In this document: positions 8,824 to 17,164 of the stretch, one piece after another
How positions within the stretch are numbered: the stretch's first letter is position 1
Layout of the letters: the number at the start of each line of letters is the position of its first letter
Source: Oscillospiraceae bacterium
Lineage (GTDB): Bacteria > Bacillota > Clostridia > Oscillospirales > Oscillospiraceae
Assembly (NCBI GenBank): GCA_015068245.1
Contig: SVKU01000002.1
Location: forward strand, 1 to 64,000
Direction: 5' to 3'
Length of the DNA: 64,000 nt
Program-made: the position numbers and the translations under genes
The notes under the pieces: generated by a model
Database searches by the model: none
The model's input: the letters and a program-made list of their open reading frames with translations, nothing else
What the model was told of the DNA's origin: nothing

Positions 8824-10206
8824 TTGATAAAGGAAAACCAGCGGGTATTGAATATGCTCAACATTCTTACCGATGCACTGATAGTTTACATAGCAGTCAT
8901 TCCCGCCTATGCTCTCCGTTTCAAGATTATGACCGGCGACCCAAGCCACATGGTACTGTCGTACTATCTGACCGCCGCATTGCTGCTGACCCCCATATTC
9001 CTGTTGGTATACGCCCTTTTGGGGCTTTATGAGTCTTTCCGTTCCACCAGATTCTATAAAGAGCTGGAAAAGCTGCTGGCCGCCAACGCTATCGTCATGC
9101 TTCTGTACATGGTCTGGCTGTTCGTGGTAAAGGACGTCCATATTTCCCGTTGGGTACTGGTGTTTTATTATATTTCCGCTACCGGGCTTGTAGGCTTTAA
9201 GCGGCTGCTGCTGCGAAAGATACTCCGTTCCTACCGCAGTCAGGGTTATAACCTGAAACACGTTTTACTGGTAGGTTCCGGCAACGCAGCAGAAAAATAC
9301 CGCGCCGCAGTAGACAGCGACAGTTCCCTCGGTTTTTCCATTGTGGGTTGTGTTACCGACGACACTCCGCCCGAAGGGCTTAAACGTCTCTGCGGATTTG
9401 ACGACCTCGAGACTCTGCTGGACAACAGTAATTTCGACGAGGTTATTGCCGCACTGGACGCTTCCCAGCTCGATAAGATAAAGGGCATCATCTCCGCCTG
9501 CGAAAAAAGCGGCACGAAGCTGTCCCTTATCCCCTTTTACTTCGAGTATATGCCTGCCCACCCCTATATCGACGAGGTCGGCGGTATTCAGCTGATAAAC
9601 CTGCGCCGCATACCGCTCGACAACATGGCAAACGCTTTTTTGAAGCGTGCCATGGATATATTCGGCTCCATTTGCGCCATCATACTGCTTTCTCCCGTGA
9701 TGCTTGCTGCAGCTATCGGCGTAAGAGTGTCTTCTCCCGGACCTGTTATATTCAAGCAGATCAGAGTTGGAAGAAACAAAAAGAACTTTACCATGTATAA
9801 GTTCCGTTCAATGAAGGTAAACACCTCTGAAAACTCCGGCTGGACCACCGATACCGACCCCCGCAAAACAAAGTTCGGTTCCTTTATCCGCAAGTTCTCC
9901 ATTGATGAGCTTCCCCAGTTTTTCAACGTACTCAAGGGCGATATGAGCCTTGTGGGCCCACGACCCGAGCTCCCCCATTTCGTTGAGCAGTTCAAGGAAA
10001 GCGTTCCCCTTTATATGGTCAAACACCAGGTTCGTCCCGGCATCACCGGTTGGGCTCAGGTCTGCGGCTACAGGGGCGACACCTCTATCCCCGAACGCAT
10101 CAAGCACGATATTTACTATATAGAAAACTGGTCTTTGCTGCTGGATATAAAGATACTTATCCTTACAGTGTTCAAAGCCTTTGTCAACTCGGAAAAGATA
10201 AAATAG
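8824..10206 (+). CDS. polyprenyl-phosphate sugar phosphotransferase (WcaJ/CpsE type)
   Basis: A 460-residue initiating transferase that loads a sugar-1-phosphate onto undecaprenyl phosphate for polysaccharide synthesis. Order: four N-terminal membrane helices (about 10-120), a Rossmann-like CoA-binding region with VLLVGSGNAAEKY near 148, a further membrane/hairpin segment (about 275-300), then the bacterial sugar transferase domain with KFRSMK, DELPQFFNVLKGDMSLVGPRP and PGITGWAQV. The start is TTG 8824, 6 nt after GGAGGTG. Sugar specificity cannot be read from sequence. It begins an operon with the polymerase-like gene 13 bp downstream. Confidence 0.9.
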   Translation: MIKENQRVLNMLNILTDALIVYIAVIPAYALRFKIMTGDPSHMVLSYYLTAALLLTPIFLLVYALLGLYESFRSTRFYKELEKLLAANAIVMLLYMVWLFVVKDVHISRWVLVFYYISATGLVGFKRLLLRKILRSYRSQGYNLKHVLLVGSGNAAEKYRAAVDSDSSLGFSIVGCVTDDTPPEGLKRLCGFDDLETLLDNSNFDEVIAALDASQLDKIKGIISACEKSGTKLSLIPFYFEYMPAHPYIDEVGGIQLINLRRIPLDNMANAFLKRAMDIFGSICAIILLSPVMLAAAIGVRVSSPGPVIFKQIRVGRNKKNFTMYKFRSMKVNTSENSGWTTDTDPRKTKFGSFIRKFSIDELPQFFNVLKGDMSLVGPRPELPHFVEQFKESVPLYMVKHQVRPGITGWAQVCGYRGDTSIPERIKHDIYYIENWSLLLDIKILILTVFKAFVNSEKIK

Positions 10207-10219
10207 AGGAGGTCAGACC

Positions 10220-12508
10220 ATGACAGGCGTAAAAAAACAATGGGCAGAACCTGCACTGTTGATTTTGTGCGCCCTGATGCTCACTCTTTTGAGCCTGGTC
10301 TTTTTCGGAGATAACTATAAAGTGCTCACCCTTATTATATGTATCGGGACAGTGGTTTTCTGCTTTGTCCGCCGGAAGCACTTTGTTTTTTCCCCTTCTG
10401 CTCTGGCATTGGCAGTTTACCTTTTTGTTTGCGCTTTGTCCGGAATCGGTGCTGTCAGCGGCAAGTTCTTCATCAAAGAATTTGCAAAGCTTCTGATGGC
10501 TTATTCGGTATTTCTGATAATTTATCTCAGCGTCAACAAAGAACGTGCCGCTGTGCGCACTGCTTTTATACTCGCTGCAATGGCAGCTGCTTATTCACTG
10601 CTAAGTGTTGAACTTGGCAGCACCGCCAATTTTCGCCCCATATTCGACACCCTCACAGGTCTGTCTGCCACCGACGTGGGTTTTGAAGCCGGCACCCGTC
10701 TGATCGGTGTTTTCGGCAACGCAAACGTACTGTCGTCTACACTGGCCATTGGCAGTCTCCTGTCTGTTCATCTCATGGTTTCCGGCGAAAAAAAATACCA
10801 TATCCCCTGCTGCATCACTCTGTCCTTTTGTGTTTTTGGCTTTGTTCTGGCGTTCAGCCTTGGAGGAACGGCATTTTTCGCTGTGTCCTGCCTGCTGTAC
10901 CTGATACTGAGCGGCAAAAAACGCAGCAGCGTATTCCTTGTGATGCTTGAGCACTTTCCGATTTCTGCGCTGTTTGCTTTTGGAGCTTTCCCTTTTTTCG
11001 GAAATGCAGGAGCCTCTGCCGCAATACCCATAGCTCTCATGCTTGCGGGCGCTGCCGTATCCCTGCTTCTTTTCACGCTGCTGCACAGAAAGCTCATGCC
11101 TTTTTTTGAAAAACCCAGAATCACAGTCACAGCCATTTCCGTTACTCTTCTTGCCGCTGCAGCTTACCTTTGTGCCGCCTTGTCATTTGCCGGCAGTTAC
11201 CGTTACGACCATGACGGTTCTTTCAGCCGCAGCGTGTATCTGAGCAGCGGGTGGCACAGTCTGGCAATAGTGTCCGACGGTACCGTTGGTCTGAACATCT
11301 ACAGCCAGACCAACGCCGAAATAATGACCCATACTGAAACACACATTTCAAGCCATTGGCTGGAAAACGGTGAAGCCGTTTATTTTTTCGTTCCCGAAAA
11401 CTCTCAAGTACAGCGGGTTGCTTTGTGGGCAAAGGAAAGCAGGAGACTCGACTCCGTAACCATAGACGGCACCACTCATCTCAAACTTGATTATCTCCTG
11501 CTGCCGGAATTTGCAGCCAACAGACTTCAGGGCGTACTGAAAAACCAGAATGCCGTTCAACGTGCAGTGTTCTTTGCAGACGGTCTTAAACTGTTCTCGC
11601 AGTCACCTGTTCTCGGCAATGGTCCCGGCAGCTTTGAAAGCGCCGCCTGCTCTGTTCAGTCATATTATTACGAAACACGATATGTCCACAACCACTATAT
11701 CCAAACCCTTGTCGACTGCGGTATCCTGGGTCTTGCAGCCTATCTCGGTGCACTGGTTTTTATGGTCATATCTCTGATAAAACACCGCAGCAGTTCTTTC
11801 GCTGTGCTTGCAGCCTGCATGTTTATGATATGCGGTCACAGCTTTATGGAAGTCACCATGAGTATGTCGGTATATCTCCCCTTTGCTTTCGGGATTTTTG
11901 CCGTGATATCGGCAAATGAAGCATCTGATTCAGCCAAAGTGCCTGCCGCTGTTTGGAGTTGGGGAAGTGCCGCTGTCTATGCCGTTTTTGCTGTTCTGAC
12001 AGCCCTTAATATATACGCCGATTCATTGGTAGACAGGGCAGGCAGCGATTACGAGCCTTTTATGAATGCCCTCGAAAGTGCCGCCGCCATCGATCCTTTT
12101 GAATACAACGACTATAAGATCTCTTACGTATACAACAGTCTTTCTTCTCCTTCGGAGGAAATAAGCGAAAAAGCCGAGCGGTTTGCCGCCGACCTTTCCA
12201 CTGTTCGTTCCAATTCCATAACCAATGTGCTGCTGCAATACTATCTTGAAAAGCAGCAATACGACGCTGCCTTTGACTGTGCCATGTTCGGTGTTCTCAA
12301 CAATCGGTCAGACAGTGAAGTATGGAACAACTGTTTCGGCATAATATCATACTACCTTACCCCTCAGGAACTGACGTCGGCACAGGCACATCGGGTCATG
12401 GAGCTGTATTACGCATTTGAAGAAACCAACAGCTTGCTTATGACTCCGGTGGTTCTCAGCCGTAACAACATCTCATACATTCAGGCCGTTTCGGCTCTGG
12501 TCAACTAA
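10220..12508 (+). CDS. O-antigen ligase/polymerase-like membrane protein
   Basis: A 762-residue polytopic membrane protein of the Wzy/WaaL-like class, expected to polymerise or transfer polysaccharide repeat units outside the membrane. About ten helices occupy 10-335. An extracytoplasmic stretch with a beta-rich look follows (about 340-470). The family signature comes next: GNGPGSFE, then RYVHNHYIQTLVDCGILG. More helices and a soluble tail of about 150 residues finish the protein. The inserted beta-rich loop before the signature is larger than usual. It follows the initiating transferase by 13 bp and precedes the ATP-grasp gene by 24 bp, so these are likely co-transcribed. Confidence 0.82.
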   Translation: MTGVKKQWAEPALLILCALMLTLLSLVFFGDNYKVLTLIICIGTVVFCFVRRKHFVFSPSALALAVYLFVCALSGIGAVSGKFFIKEFAKLLMAYSVFLIIYLSVNKERAAVRTAFILAAMAAAYSLLSVELGSTANFRPIFDTLTGLSATDVGFEAGTRLIGVFGNANVLSSTLAIGSLLSVHLMVSGEKKYHIPCCITLSFCVFGFVLAFSLGGTAFFAVSCLLYLILSGKKRSSVFLVMLEHFPISALFAFGAFPFFGNAGASAAIPIALMLAGAAVSLLLFTLLHRKLMPFFEKPRITVTAISVTLLAAAAYLCAALSFAGSYRYDHDGSFSRSVYLSSGWHSLAIVSDGTVGLNIYSQTNAEIMTHTETHISSHWLENGEAVYFFVPENSQVQRVALWAKESRRLDSVTIDGTTHLKLDYLLLPEFAANRLQGVLKNQNAVQRAVFFADGLKLFSQSPVLGNGPGSFESAACSVQSYYYETRYVHNHYIQTLVDCGILGLAAYLGALVFMVISLIKHRSSSFAVLAACMFMICGHSFMEVTMSMSVYLPFAFGIFAVISANEASDSAKVPAAVWSWGSAAVYAVFAVLTALNIYADSLVDRAGSDYEPFMNALESAAAIDPFEYNDYKISYVYNSLSSPSEEISEKAERFAADLSTVRSNSITNVLLQYYLEKQQYDAAFDCAMFGVLNNRSDSEVWNNCFGIISYYLTPQELTSAQAHRVMELYYAFEETNSLLMTPVVLSRNNISYIQAVSALVN

Positions 12509-12532
12509 CAGCGTTTTCAAGGAGGAACTTTT

Positions 12533-13873
12533 ATGGACATAACCAATATGCAAAGTCTTGTTCGCTCCCGTGATCGGGTCAATTCATGGATGGACAAAAA
12601 TAACGCCGGCTTTGCCCTGCTTCGCCACGGCAAAACGGAAATACTGTCGTCACCCTTTGACCCTATCCCCCACATCATCCCCGGCGACCGTTTTACAAGG
12701 TTGGAAAAGGGTCTGATGCAGCGAGTCAACGCCATCAACCTGCTTCTGAACGACCTATACGGCAAACGGATGATAATTAAAGACGGCATTATTCCCGAGG
12801 ATTTCGTGTATTCATCTTTGGACTTTCACATTCCCTGTGTAGGGTTCACTCCCATAAAAAGTCTGTATAACCACATAACCGCTGTGGATCTTGCCTGCGC
12901 ATCCAACGGTAAATGGTACGTCATGGAGGATCATCTGGCTTTGCCTTCGGGTGCTGCATACCCTCTTTTTGCCAGAAAGCTTTCCCGCTCCGTAAGTCCT
13001 GAGTTGTATCCGGAAGAAAACCTGTGCGATAACAACGGCTACAACATTCTCCTTAACCAGCTGTACCGTGACATCATAGGCGGAATGGACAACAAGGACG
13101 GTATCACCGTTATACTCTCTCCCGGTGAAGGCAGTTTTTCCCACTTTGAGCTGAACTATCTTGCTGAGCTTACCGGTGCCGTATGTGCAACCGCCAACGA
13201 GCTGACTGTTATGGACGATTCCGTTTATTACCGTCCCGCAGAGGGCGGCGGTTTCCAGAAAGTTGCCGTTATCCACCGTCACATTTCCGACGATAATATC
13301 GACCCGCTGGCTTTTAGCGTCAGCTCCAAAACCGGCGTTGCTCACCTGATGGAGTCCTACCGCAAGGGCAAGGTAGCCATCATCAACGCTCCCGGAAGCG
13401 CCGTTGCAGACGATAAGGGTCTGTTCTGCTATATCCCCGACGCCATCCGTTATTATCTCGGTGAAGAACCCCTGCTTGAAAACACTCCCACTTATCTGCC
13501 GTACCGGGAAGACGAGCGCAAATATATATTCGACAATCTCGACAAGCTCATCGTCAAACACGTCAACGGACCCAAAGCTGTCACCTCCGTAGTGGGTTCA
13601 AAGCTGACTTCCGCAGAACTTAACGAACTGAAAGCACGTCTTGCTGCCGAACCCCGCCGCTTTGTTGCGCAGGAGATCATGGATCTTGCACCCATGGACG
13701 CTCTGTCTCCCGCCGGAACAGACATCGTCACCTGCAAAGCAGACTATCGTGCCTACGTTATCCACTGCGACAGTATTCGCGTTTGGATGGGCGGACTTAC
13801 AAAATTCAGCCACACAGACAGCGCAGGCAACCGCCACAGCGGATTTAAAGACACCTGGATAATGTCTAAGTAA
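12533..13873 (+). CDS. divergent circularly permuted ATP-grasp protein
   Basis: A 446-residue protein of the circularly permuted ATP-grasp type 2 group (DUF404/DUF407-like), whose members are thought to ligate amino acids or peptides. Recognisable blocks: WYVMEDHLALPSG (family EDNLRxPSG) near 125-140, VILSPGEGSFSHFE, VIHRHISDDNIDP, NAPGSAVADDKGL, IRYYLGEEPLL and the terminal GFKDTWIM. The Gly-rich loop expected after LIVKHVNG (about 336-355) reads PKAVTS where the family has a GSGGYG-like loop, and the DLR motif is DYR. ATP hydrolysis may therefore be altered. The usual alpha-E partner is missing; a transglutaminase-like gene follows after 12 bp. Family assigned from motif memory. Confidence 0.78.
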   Translation: MDITNMQSLVRSRDRVNSWMDKNNAGFALLRHGKTEILSSPFDPIPHIIPGDRFTRLEKGLMQRVNAINLLLNDLYGKRMIIKDGIIPEDFVYSSLDFHIPCVGFTPIKSLYNHITAVDLACASNGKWYVMEDHLALPSGAAYPLFARKLSRSVSPELYPEENLCDNNGYNILLNQLYRDIIGGMDNKDGITVILSPGEGSFSHFELNYLAELTGAVCATANELTVMDDSVYYRPAEGGGFQKVAVIHRHISDDNIDPLAFSVSSKTGVAHLMESYRKGKVAIINAPGSAVADDKGLFCYIPDAIRYYLGEEPLLENTPTYLPYREDERKYIFDNLDKLIVKHVNGPKAVTSVVGSKLTSAELNELKARLAAEPRRFVAQEIMDLAPMDALSPAGTDIVTCKADYRAYVIHCDSIRVWMGGLTKFSHTDSAGNRHSGFKDTWIMSK

Positions 13874-13885
13874 GGAGGGCGCAAA

Positions 13886-14692
13886 ATGAAAAAATATGAG
13901 TTCAGTTTCAGCTGCAGCTGGGTTTTTGACGCCCCCATCAAGCGTCACCATTTCCTGCTTCGCTGCATGCCGGGCACCTACCCTTTTCAGCGAACCTACG
14001 GTCACACTCTGTCCCTGTCTCCCAAGGCAGCTGTCAACACAGCTTACGACAGCTACGGCAACCTGACCTACAGTGGAAGCATAGACAAAAACCACACCTC
14101 TTTCGGTTTTACCGCTTCCGGATTTGTTCTTTGCAGCAAATATATGATCCACGAAGAGCTTGATCGCATTTTCCTCTATCCCTCCCGGTTTACCAACCCC
14201 AGCACCGAAATGCAGAGCTTTCTGATGGATCTGCAGCTACCCGACGTTCCTTACGCCAGAGCACTTTGCCTGATGGACACGGTTCACAAAATGATGACCT
14301 ATGCCCCCGGTGAGACAAATGTTTCCACCACTGCTTCCGAGGCTTTCAAATCTGCCAGAGGCGTAAGCCGTGACTTTGTCCAGGTATTCATCACTTTCTG
14401 CAGAATGTCCGGCATCCCCGCCAGATATGTTATCGGTCTTGCAAAAGGTGTCGCCCGTGCTCACGTCTGGGCGGAGGTTTATATCGACAATAAATGGATA
14501 GCCCTTGACCCCACCCTGAACGTGGAGATCGAGGACGGATATCTGAAAATAGCCCACGGACGAGACTACTCCGACTGCGCTGTTGACCGCTACACCTATG
14601 ACGGCGATCCCGTAGGTCAGAGCAAGACCATCTCTGCCACCGTGTCTGACCACATTATTCTGGTGCGTGATACTGTGCCCAGAGAAGCGTAA
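13886..14692 (+). CDS. transglutaminase-like protein with Ser in place of the catalytic Cys
   Basis: A 268-residue protein with the N-terminal beta domain and C-terminal transglutaminase-like core seen in ATP-grasp/alpha-E operons. The core reads ARGVSRDFVQVFITFCRMSGIPARYV, shown in two parts: ARGVSRDF at 157-164 and CRMSGIPARYV downstream. HVWAEVY and LDPT follow. The His and Asp of the triad are present, but the nucleophile position (family GVCxDF) is Ser161, codon AGC at 14366-14368. It may be a serine-based, non-catalytic or binding variant. No signal peptide. It starts at ATG 13886 after AAGGAGG, 12 bp from the ATP-grasp gene. Confidence 0.8.
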   Translation: MKKYEFSFSCSWVFDAPIKRHHFLLRCMPGTYPFQRTYGHTLSLSPKAAVNTAYDSYGNLTYSGSIDKNHTSFGFTASGFVLCSKYMIHEELDRIFLYPSRFTNPSTEMQSFLMDLQLPDVPYARALCLMDTVHKMMTYAPGETNVSTTASEAFKSARGVSRDFVQVFITFCRMSGIPARYVIGLAKGVARAHVWAEVYIDNKWIALDPTLNVEIEDGYLKIAHGRDYSDCAVDRYTYDGDPVGQSKTISATVSDHIILVRDTVPREA

Positions 14693-14709
14693 GGCAGTTA
14701 CAATTACCC

Positions 14710-14890
14710 TGTCATCCCGAGCGAGGCAATCGCAGGATTGCCGATGAGGTATCCCCATCTTACAGGAGTATCAGATTCTTCGGTCGCTCCGTTCCCTCAG
14801 AATGACACTGATAGTGCGGTGCGTAACGGGATAGTGATTTCTCACCGGTGTGCCGGCTGAGCTTGCTCAGCCACCCGGTTCGAAATGACA
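14710..14890. repeat. palindromic repeat family A, double copy
   Basis: Bounded by TGTCAT and ATGACA. An internal ATGACA at about 14802-14807 splits it into two halves, the second ending GGTTCGAAATGACA. It contains the family core TATCCCCATCTTA, and it occupies most of the 254-bp gap between the transglutaminase-like and C26 genes. Confidence 0.7.
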
Positions 14891-14896
14891 ACAAGC

Positions 14897-14936
14897 CTTC
14901 AACCTTAACCCTTTAACCTGACACCTTTAACCTTGG
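14897..14936. repeat. TTAACC/CCTTTAACC low-complexity tract
   Basis: Imperfect AACCTTAACCCTTTAACC units directly after the family A repeat. Related tracts lie at 20050, 36749, 38728 and 43884. Confidence 0.5.
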
Positions 14937-14946
14937 AGAAAAAAAC

Positions 14947-15660
14947 ATGAAACCACGCATCGGCGTTTTGCCGCTTTTCAATCAGGGGGACGAAAACCTC
15001 TGGATAAACCACTATTATTTCGATGGCATCGTTGCAGCAGGAGGTATCCCCTACCTGCTGCCTCTACTGGACGACGAATCAGAGCTTGAGCTGCTATGCC
15101 ACCAGTTCGACGGCTATCTCTTCACCGGAGGTCAGGACGTTGACCCCGCCCTCTACGGAGAAGAAAAGCTTCCCGAATGTTCGTATCAGGCTCCCAGACG
15201 AGACAGCCAGGAGCTTTTTATGCTGAAACGACTGCTTGAACTGGATAAGCCCTGCCTTGGTATATGCCGCGGCGTTCAGATGATGAATGTTGCCTGCGGA
15301 GGAACCATGTATCAGGATCTTCCCACCCAATTTGGAACAGCCGTTGACCATGCGCAGATGGGCAAAGCCGAGTTCACCGAGCCTTTCCACAGTGTCAGCA
15401 TCGTTCCGGGCACCGTTCTCCACAGCATCATTGGCGAAAGTTCCGTGATGGTCAACAGCATGCATCATCAGGCTGTAAAGGATATTCCCGACTGCTTTAC
15501 GGTTTCGGCAAAATCAGAAGACGGACTTGTGGAAGCACTGGAACACAAAACCGCAAAATGCTTTTTCGGTGTTCAATGGCACCCCGAATTTCTATGGTCT
15601 CAGCACAACCATGCAAAAGCTATTTTCGGTCTGCTGATTGACGCTGCAGGTAACTGCTGA
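14947..15660 (+). CDS. C26 family gamma-glutamyl hydrolase (PuuD-like)
   Basis: A 237-residue class I amidotransferase-fold hydrolase that cleaves gamma-glutamyl amide bonds, as in gamma-glutamyl-GABA. Visible: FTGGQDVDPALYGE, the nucleophile Cys in CLGICRGVQMMNV, then MHHQAVKDIP and the His/Glu of VQWHPEF. These features separate it from GMP synthase or HisH-type subunits. It stands close to the ATP-grasp/transglutaminase-like pair, which hints at turnover of a glutamyl-containing product, but a repeat-filled gap lies between. Its TGA overlaps the next ATG (TGATG). Confidence 0.88.
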   Translation: MKPRIGVLPLFNQGDENLWINHYYFDGIVAAGGIPYLLPLLDDESELELLCHQFDGYLFTGGQDVDPALYGEEKLPECSYQAPRRDSQELFMLKRLLELDKPCLGICRGVQMMNVACGGTMYQDLPTQFGTAVDHAQMGKAEFTEPFHSVSIVPGTVLHSIIGESSVMVNSMHHQAVKDIPDCFTVSAKSEDGLVEALEHKTAKCFFGVQWHPEFLWSQHNHAKAIFGLLIDAAGNC

Positions 15661-16430
15661 TGGCACGGGTTTGTACTCTTGCCAGCGGCAGCAGCGGCAA
15701 CAGCATACTTTTGTCCGACTGCGGCAGGCATATACTGATCGATATGGGAATATCACTTAAAAAGACCTCCTCGGCACTGGCTCAGCTGGGTCTTTCCGTG
15801 AGTGATCTTTCAGCCATACTTATAACCCACAGCCACAGCGACCACATTTCAGGTCTGAACACATTGTGTAAGAAATGGAGCGTACCTGTTCTCTGCACAA
15901 AACAGGCTGCTATGGGTATTATAAGCTCCTGTCCCGAAGCAAAACGTAACCTGCTGGTGTTCGAAGCCGGCTCAACTTTCAATCTGAAAGGTTTTGGCGT
16001 AGCTTCTTTCCCCACTCCTCACGACAGCGACGGCAGTGTGTGTTACCGCATTTCATGTTCCTGCGTAGATATCGGAATCATGACCGACCTTGGCTGTGTG
16101 CCGCCGAATATTTTGGAGGGTATGGAAGGTGTCAGGGCAATAGTCATTGAGTTCAACCACGATGTCAACCGCCTTGCCATGGGGCCATATCCCTATCATC
16201 TGAAGCAGCGCATTCTGTCCGACAGAGGCCACCTGTCCAACGAAGCGGCAGGTGATGCGGCACTCTGGCTGGCTCAACGTGGCACCTCCGGCTTTATTCT
16301 TGCCCATTTGTCAAAGGAAAACAACACACCTCAACTGGCATATGCAGCCGCAACGACTGCCCTCAGAGATATCGACGGTGTCAAAATATTTGTTTCGTCC
16401 CCTGAGATGTCTGCACCAATAGAGTTTTAG
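15660..16430 (+). CDS. YycJ/WalJ-like MBL-fold metallohydrolase
   Basis: A 256-residue metallo-beta-lactamase-fold protein that starts CTLASGSSGNSILL, the hallmark of the YycJ/WalJ group linked to cell-wall and DNA-repair phenotypes. Metal ligands: HSHSDH near 56-61, then H of PTPHDSD, D of IMTDLG and the late LAHLSKENNTPQLA. Here it is not beside walRK but is coupled to the C26 gene by a TGATG overlap. The natural substrate is uncertain; 5'-exonuclease activity is reported for relatives. Confidence 0.88.
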   Translation: MARVCTLASGSSGNSILLSDCGRHILIDMGISLKKTSSALAQLGLSVSDLSAILITHSHSDHISGLNTLCKKWSVPVLCTKQAAMGIISSCPEAKRNLLVFEAGSTFNLKGFGVASFPTPHDSDGSVCYRISCSCVDIGIMTDLGCVPPNILEGMEGVRAIVIEFNHDVNRLAMGPYPYHLKQRILSDRGHLSNEAAGDAALWLAQRGTSGFILAHLSKENNTPQLAYAAATTALRDIDGVKIFVSSPEMSAPIEF

Positions 16431-16453
16431 AAAGAATTAACGGAGATGATAAT

Positions 16454-17023
16454 TTGTCTTTAACAGAGTTGTTTCTTATCGGCGTCGGTCTTAGTATGGA
16501 CGCCTGCGCCATCGCCATGTGCAAGGGACTGAGCATGAAAAAACTCAGTCTGCGCCACGGCTGCATCATAGCCTTGTATTTCGGTGGATTTCAGGCTCTG
16601 ATGCCCGTTATCGGTTGGCTGTTGGGTAAGCAGTTTGAGTCTTACATAGTCAGCGTCGACCACTGGGTAGCCTTCGTCCTGCTGTGTTTCATCGGCGGCA
16701 AGATGATATACGAAACCATTCATGATGACAACAGCAGCTGCTGCGACTTCAAGCTTGACCACAAGGAGCTGCTTGTAATGGCAGTTGCCACCAGCATCGA
16801 CGCTTTGGCCGTGGGCATAACTCTGGCGTTTCTCCGGGTATCCATCGCCGCCGCTGCGTCCATCATCGGCGTTGTTACCTTCGTGCTGTCCCTGGCAGGT
16901 GTAGCGATAGGTTTCAAATTCGGTTCAAAGTTCCGTAAGAAAGCCGGTATCCTTGGCGGCACCATGCTGTGCCTTATGGGACTGAAGATCCTGTTGGAGC
17001 ATCTGGGAATCATAAGTTTTTAG
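16454..17023 (+). CDS. mntP: manganese efflux pump MntP
   Basis: A 189-residue membrane protein of six helices with internal two-fold repeat, exporting Mn2+. The paired signatures are GLSMDACAIAMCKG in helix 1 and ATSIDALAVGI in helix 4, whose acidic residues bind the metal. The start is TTG 16454 after GGAG. Many mntP genes follow a yybP-ykoY Mn riboswitch, but the upstream gap here is only 23 bp, so this copy is likely expressed with the upstream gene. Confidence 0.92.
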   Translation: MSLTELFLIGVGLSMDACAIAMCKGLSMKKLSLRHGCIIALYFGGFQALMPVIGWLLGKQFESYIVSVDHWVAFVLLCFIGGKMIYETIHDDNSSCCDFKLDHKELLVMAVATSIDALAVGITLAFLRVSIAAAASIIGVVTFVLSLAGVAIGFKFGSKFRKKAGILGGTMLCLMGLKILLEHLGIISF

Positions 17024-17027
17024 AATC

Positions 17028-17057
17028 AAAAGCACATCGATTGCTCGATGTGCTTTT
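17028..17057 (+). terminator. mntP terminator
   Basis: A 13-bp perfect stem AAAAGCACATCGA / TCGATGTGCTTTT with loop TTGC. Confidence 0.85.
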
Positions 17058-17105
17058 ATAATACTTACTTGACCGAATAATGAATGCATTAGCTCCATGT
17101 TTGAA

Positions 17106-17134
17106 TTTGCATTTTACCAAAAATGCGCTATACT
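17106..17134 (+). promoter_or_regulatory. weak promoter
   Basis: TTTGCA, 17-bp spacer, TATACT, placed 30 bp upstream of the Gly/Pro/Met-rich protein start. Confidence 0.4.
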
Positions 17135-17164
17135 TAAGGAAAATATTGAAAAGGAATGATTCAG

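Noticed and set aside
14870-14890. tRNA-like GGTTCGAAAT text in the family A repeats
   Set aside because: It resembles a T-loop, but there is no acceptor stem, D-arm or anticodon arm around it.
16431-16453. Manganese (yybP-ykoY) riboswitch before mntP
   Set aside because: Only 23 bp are free between the genes; there is no room for the aptamer.
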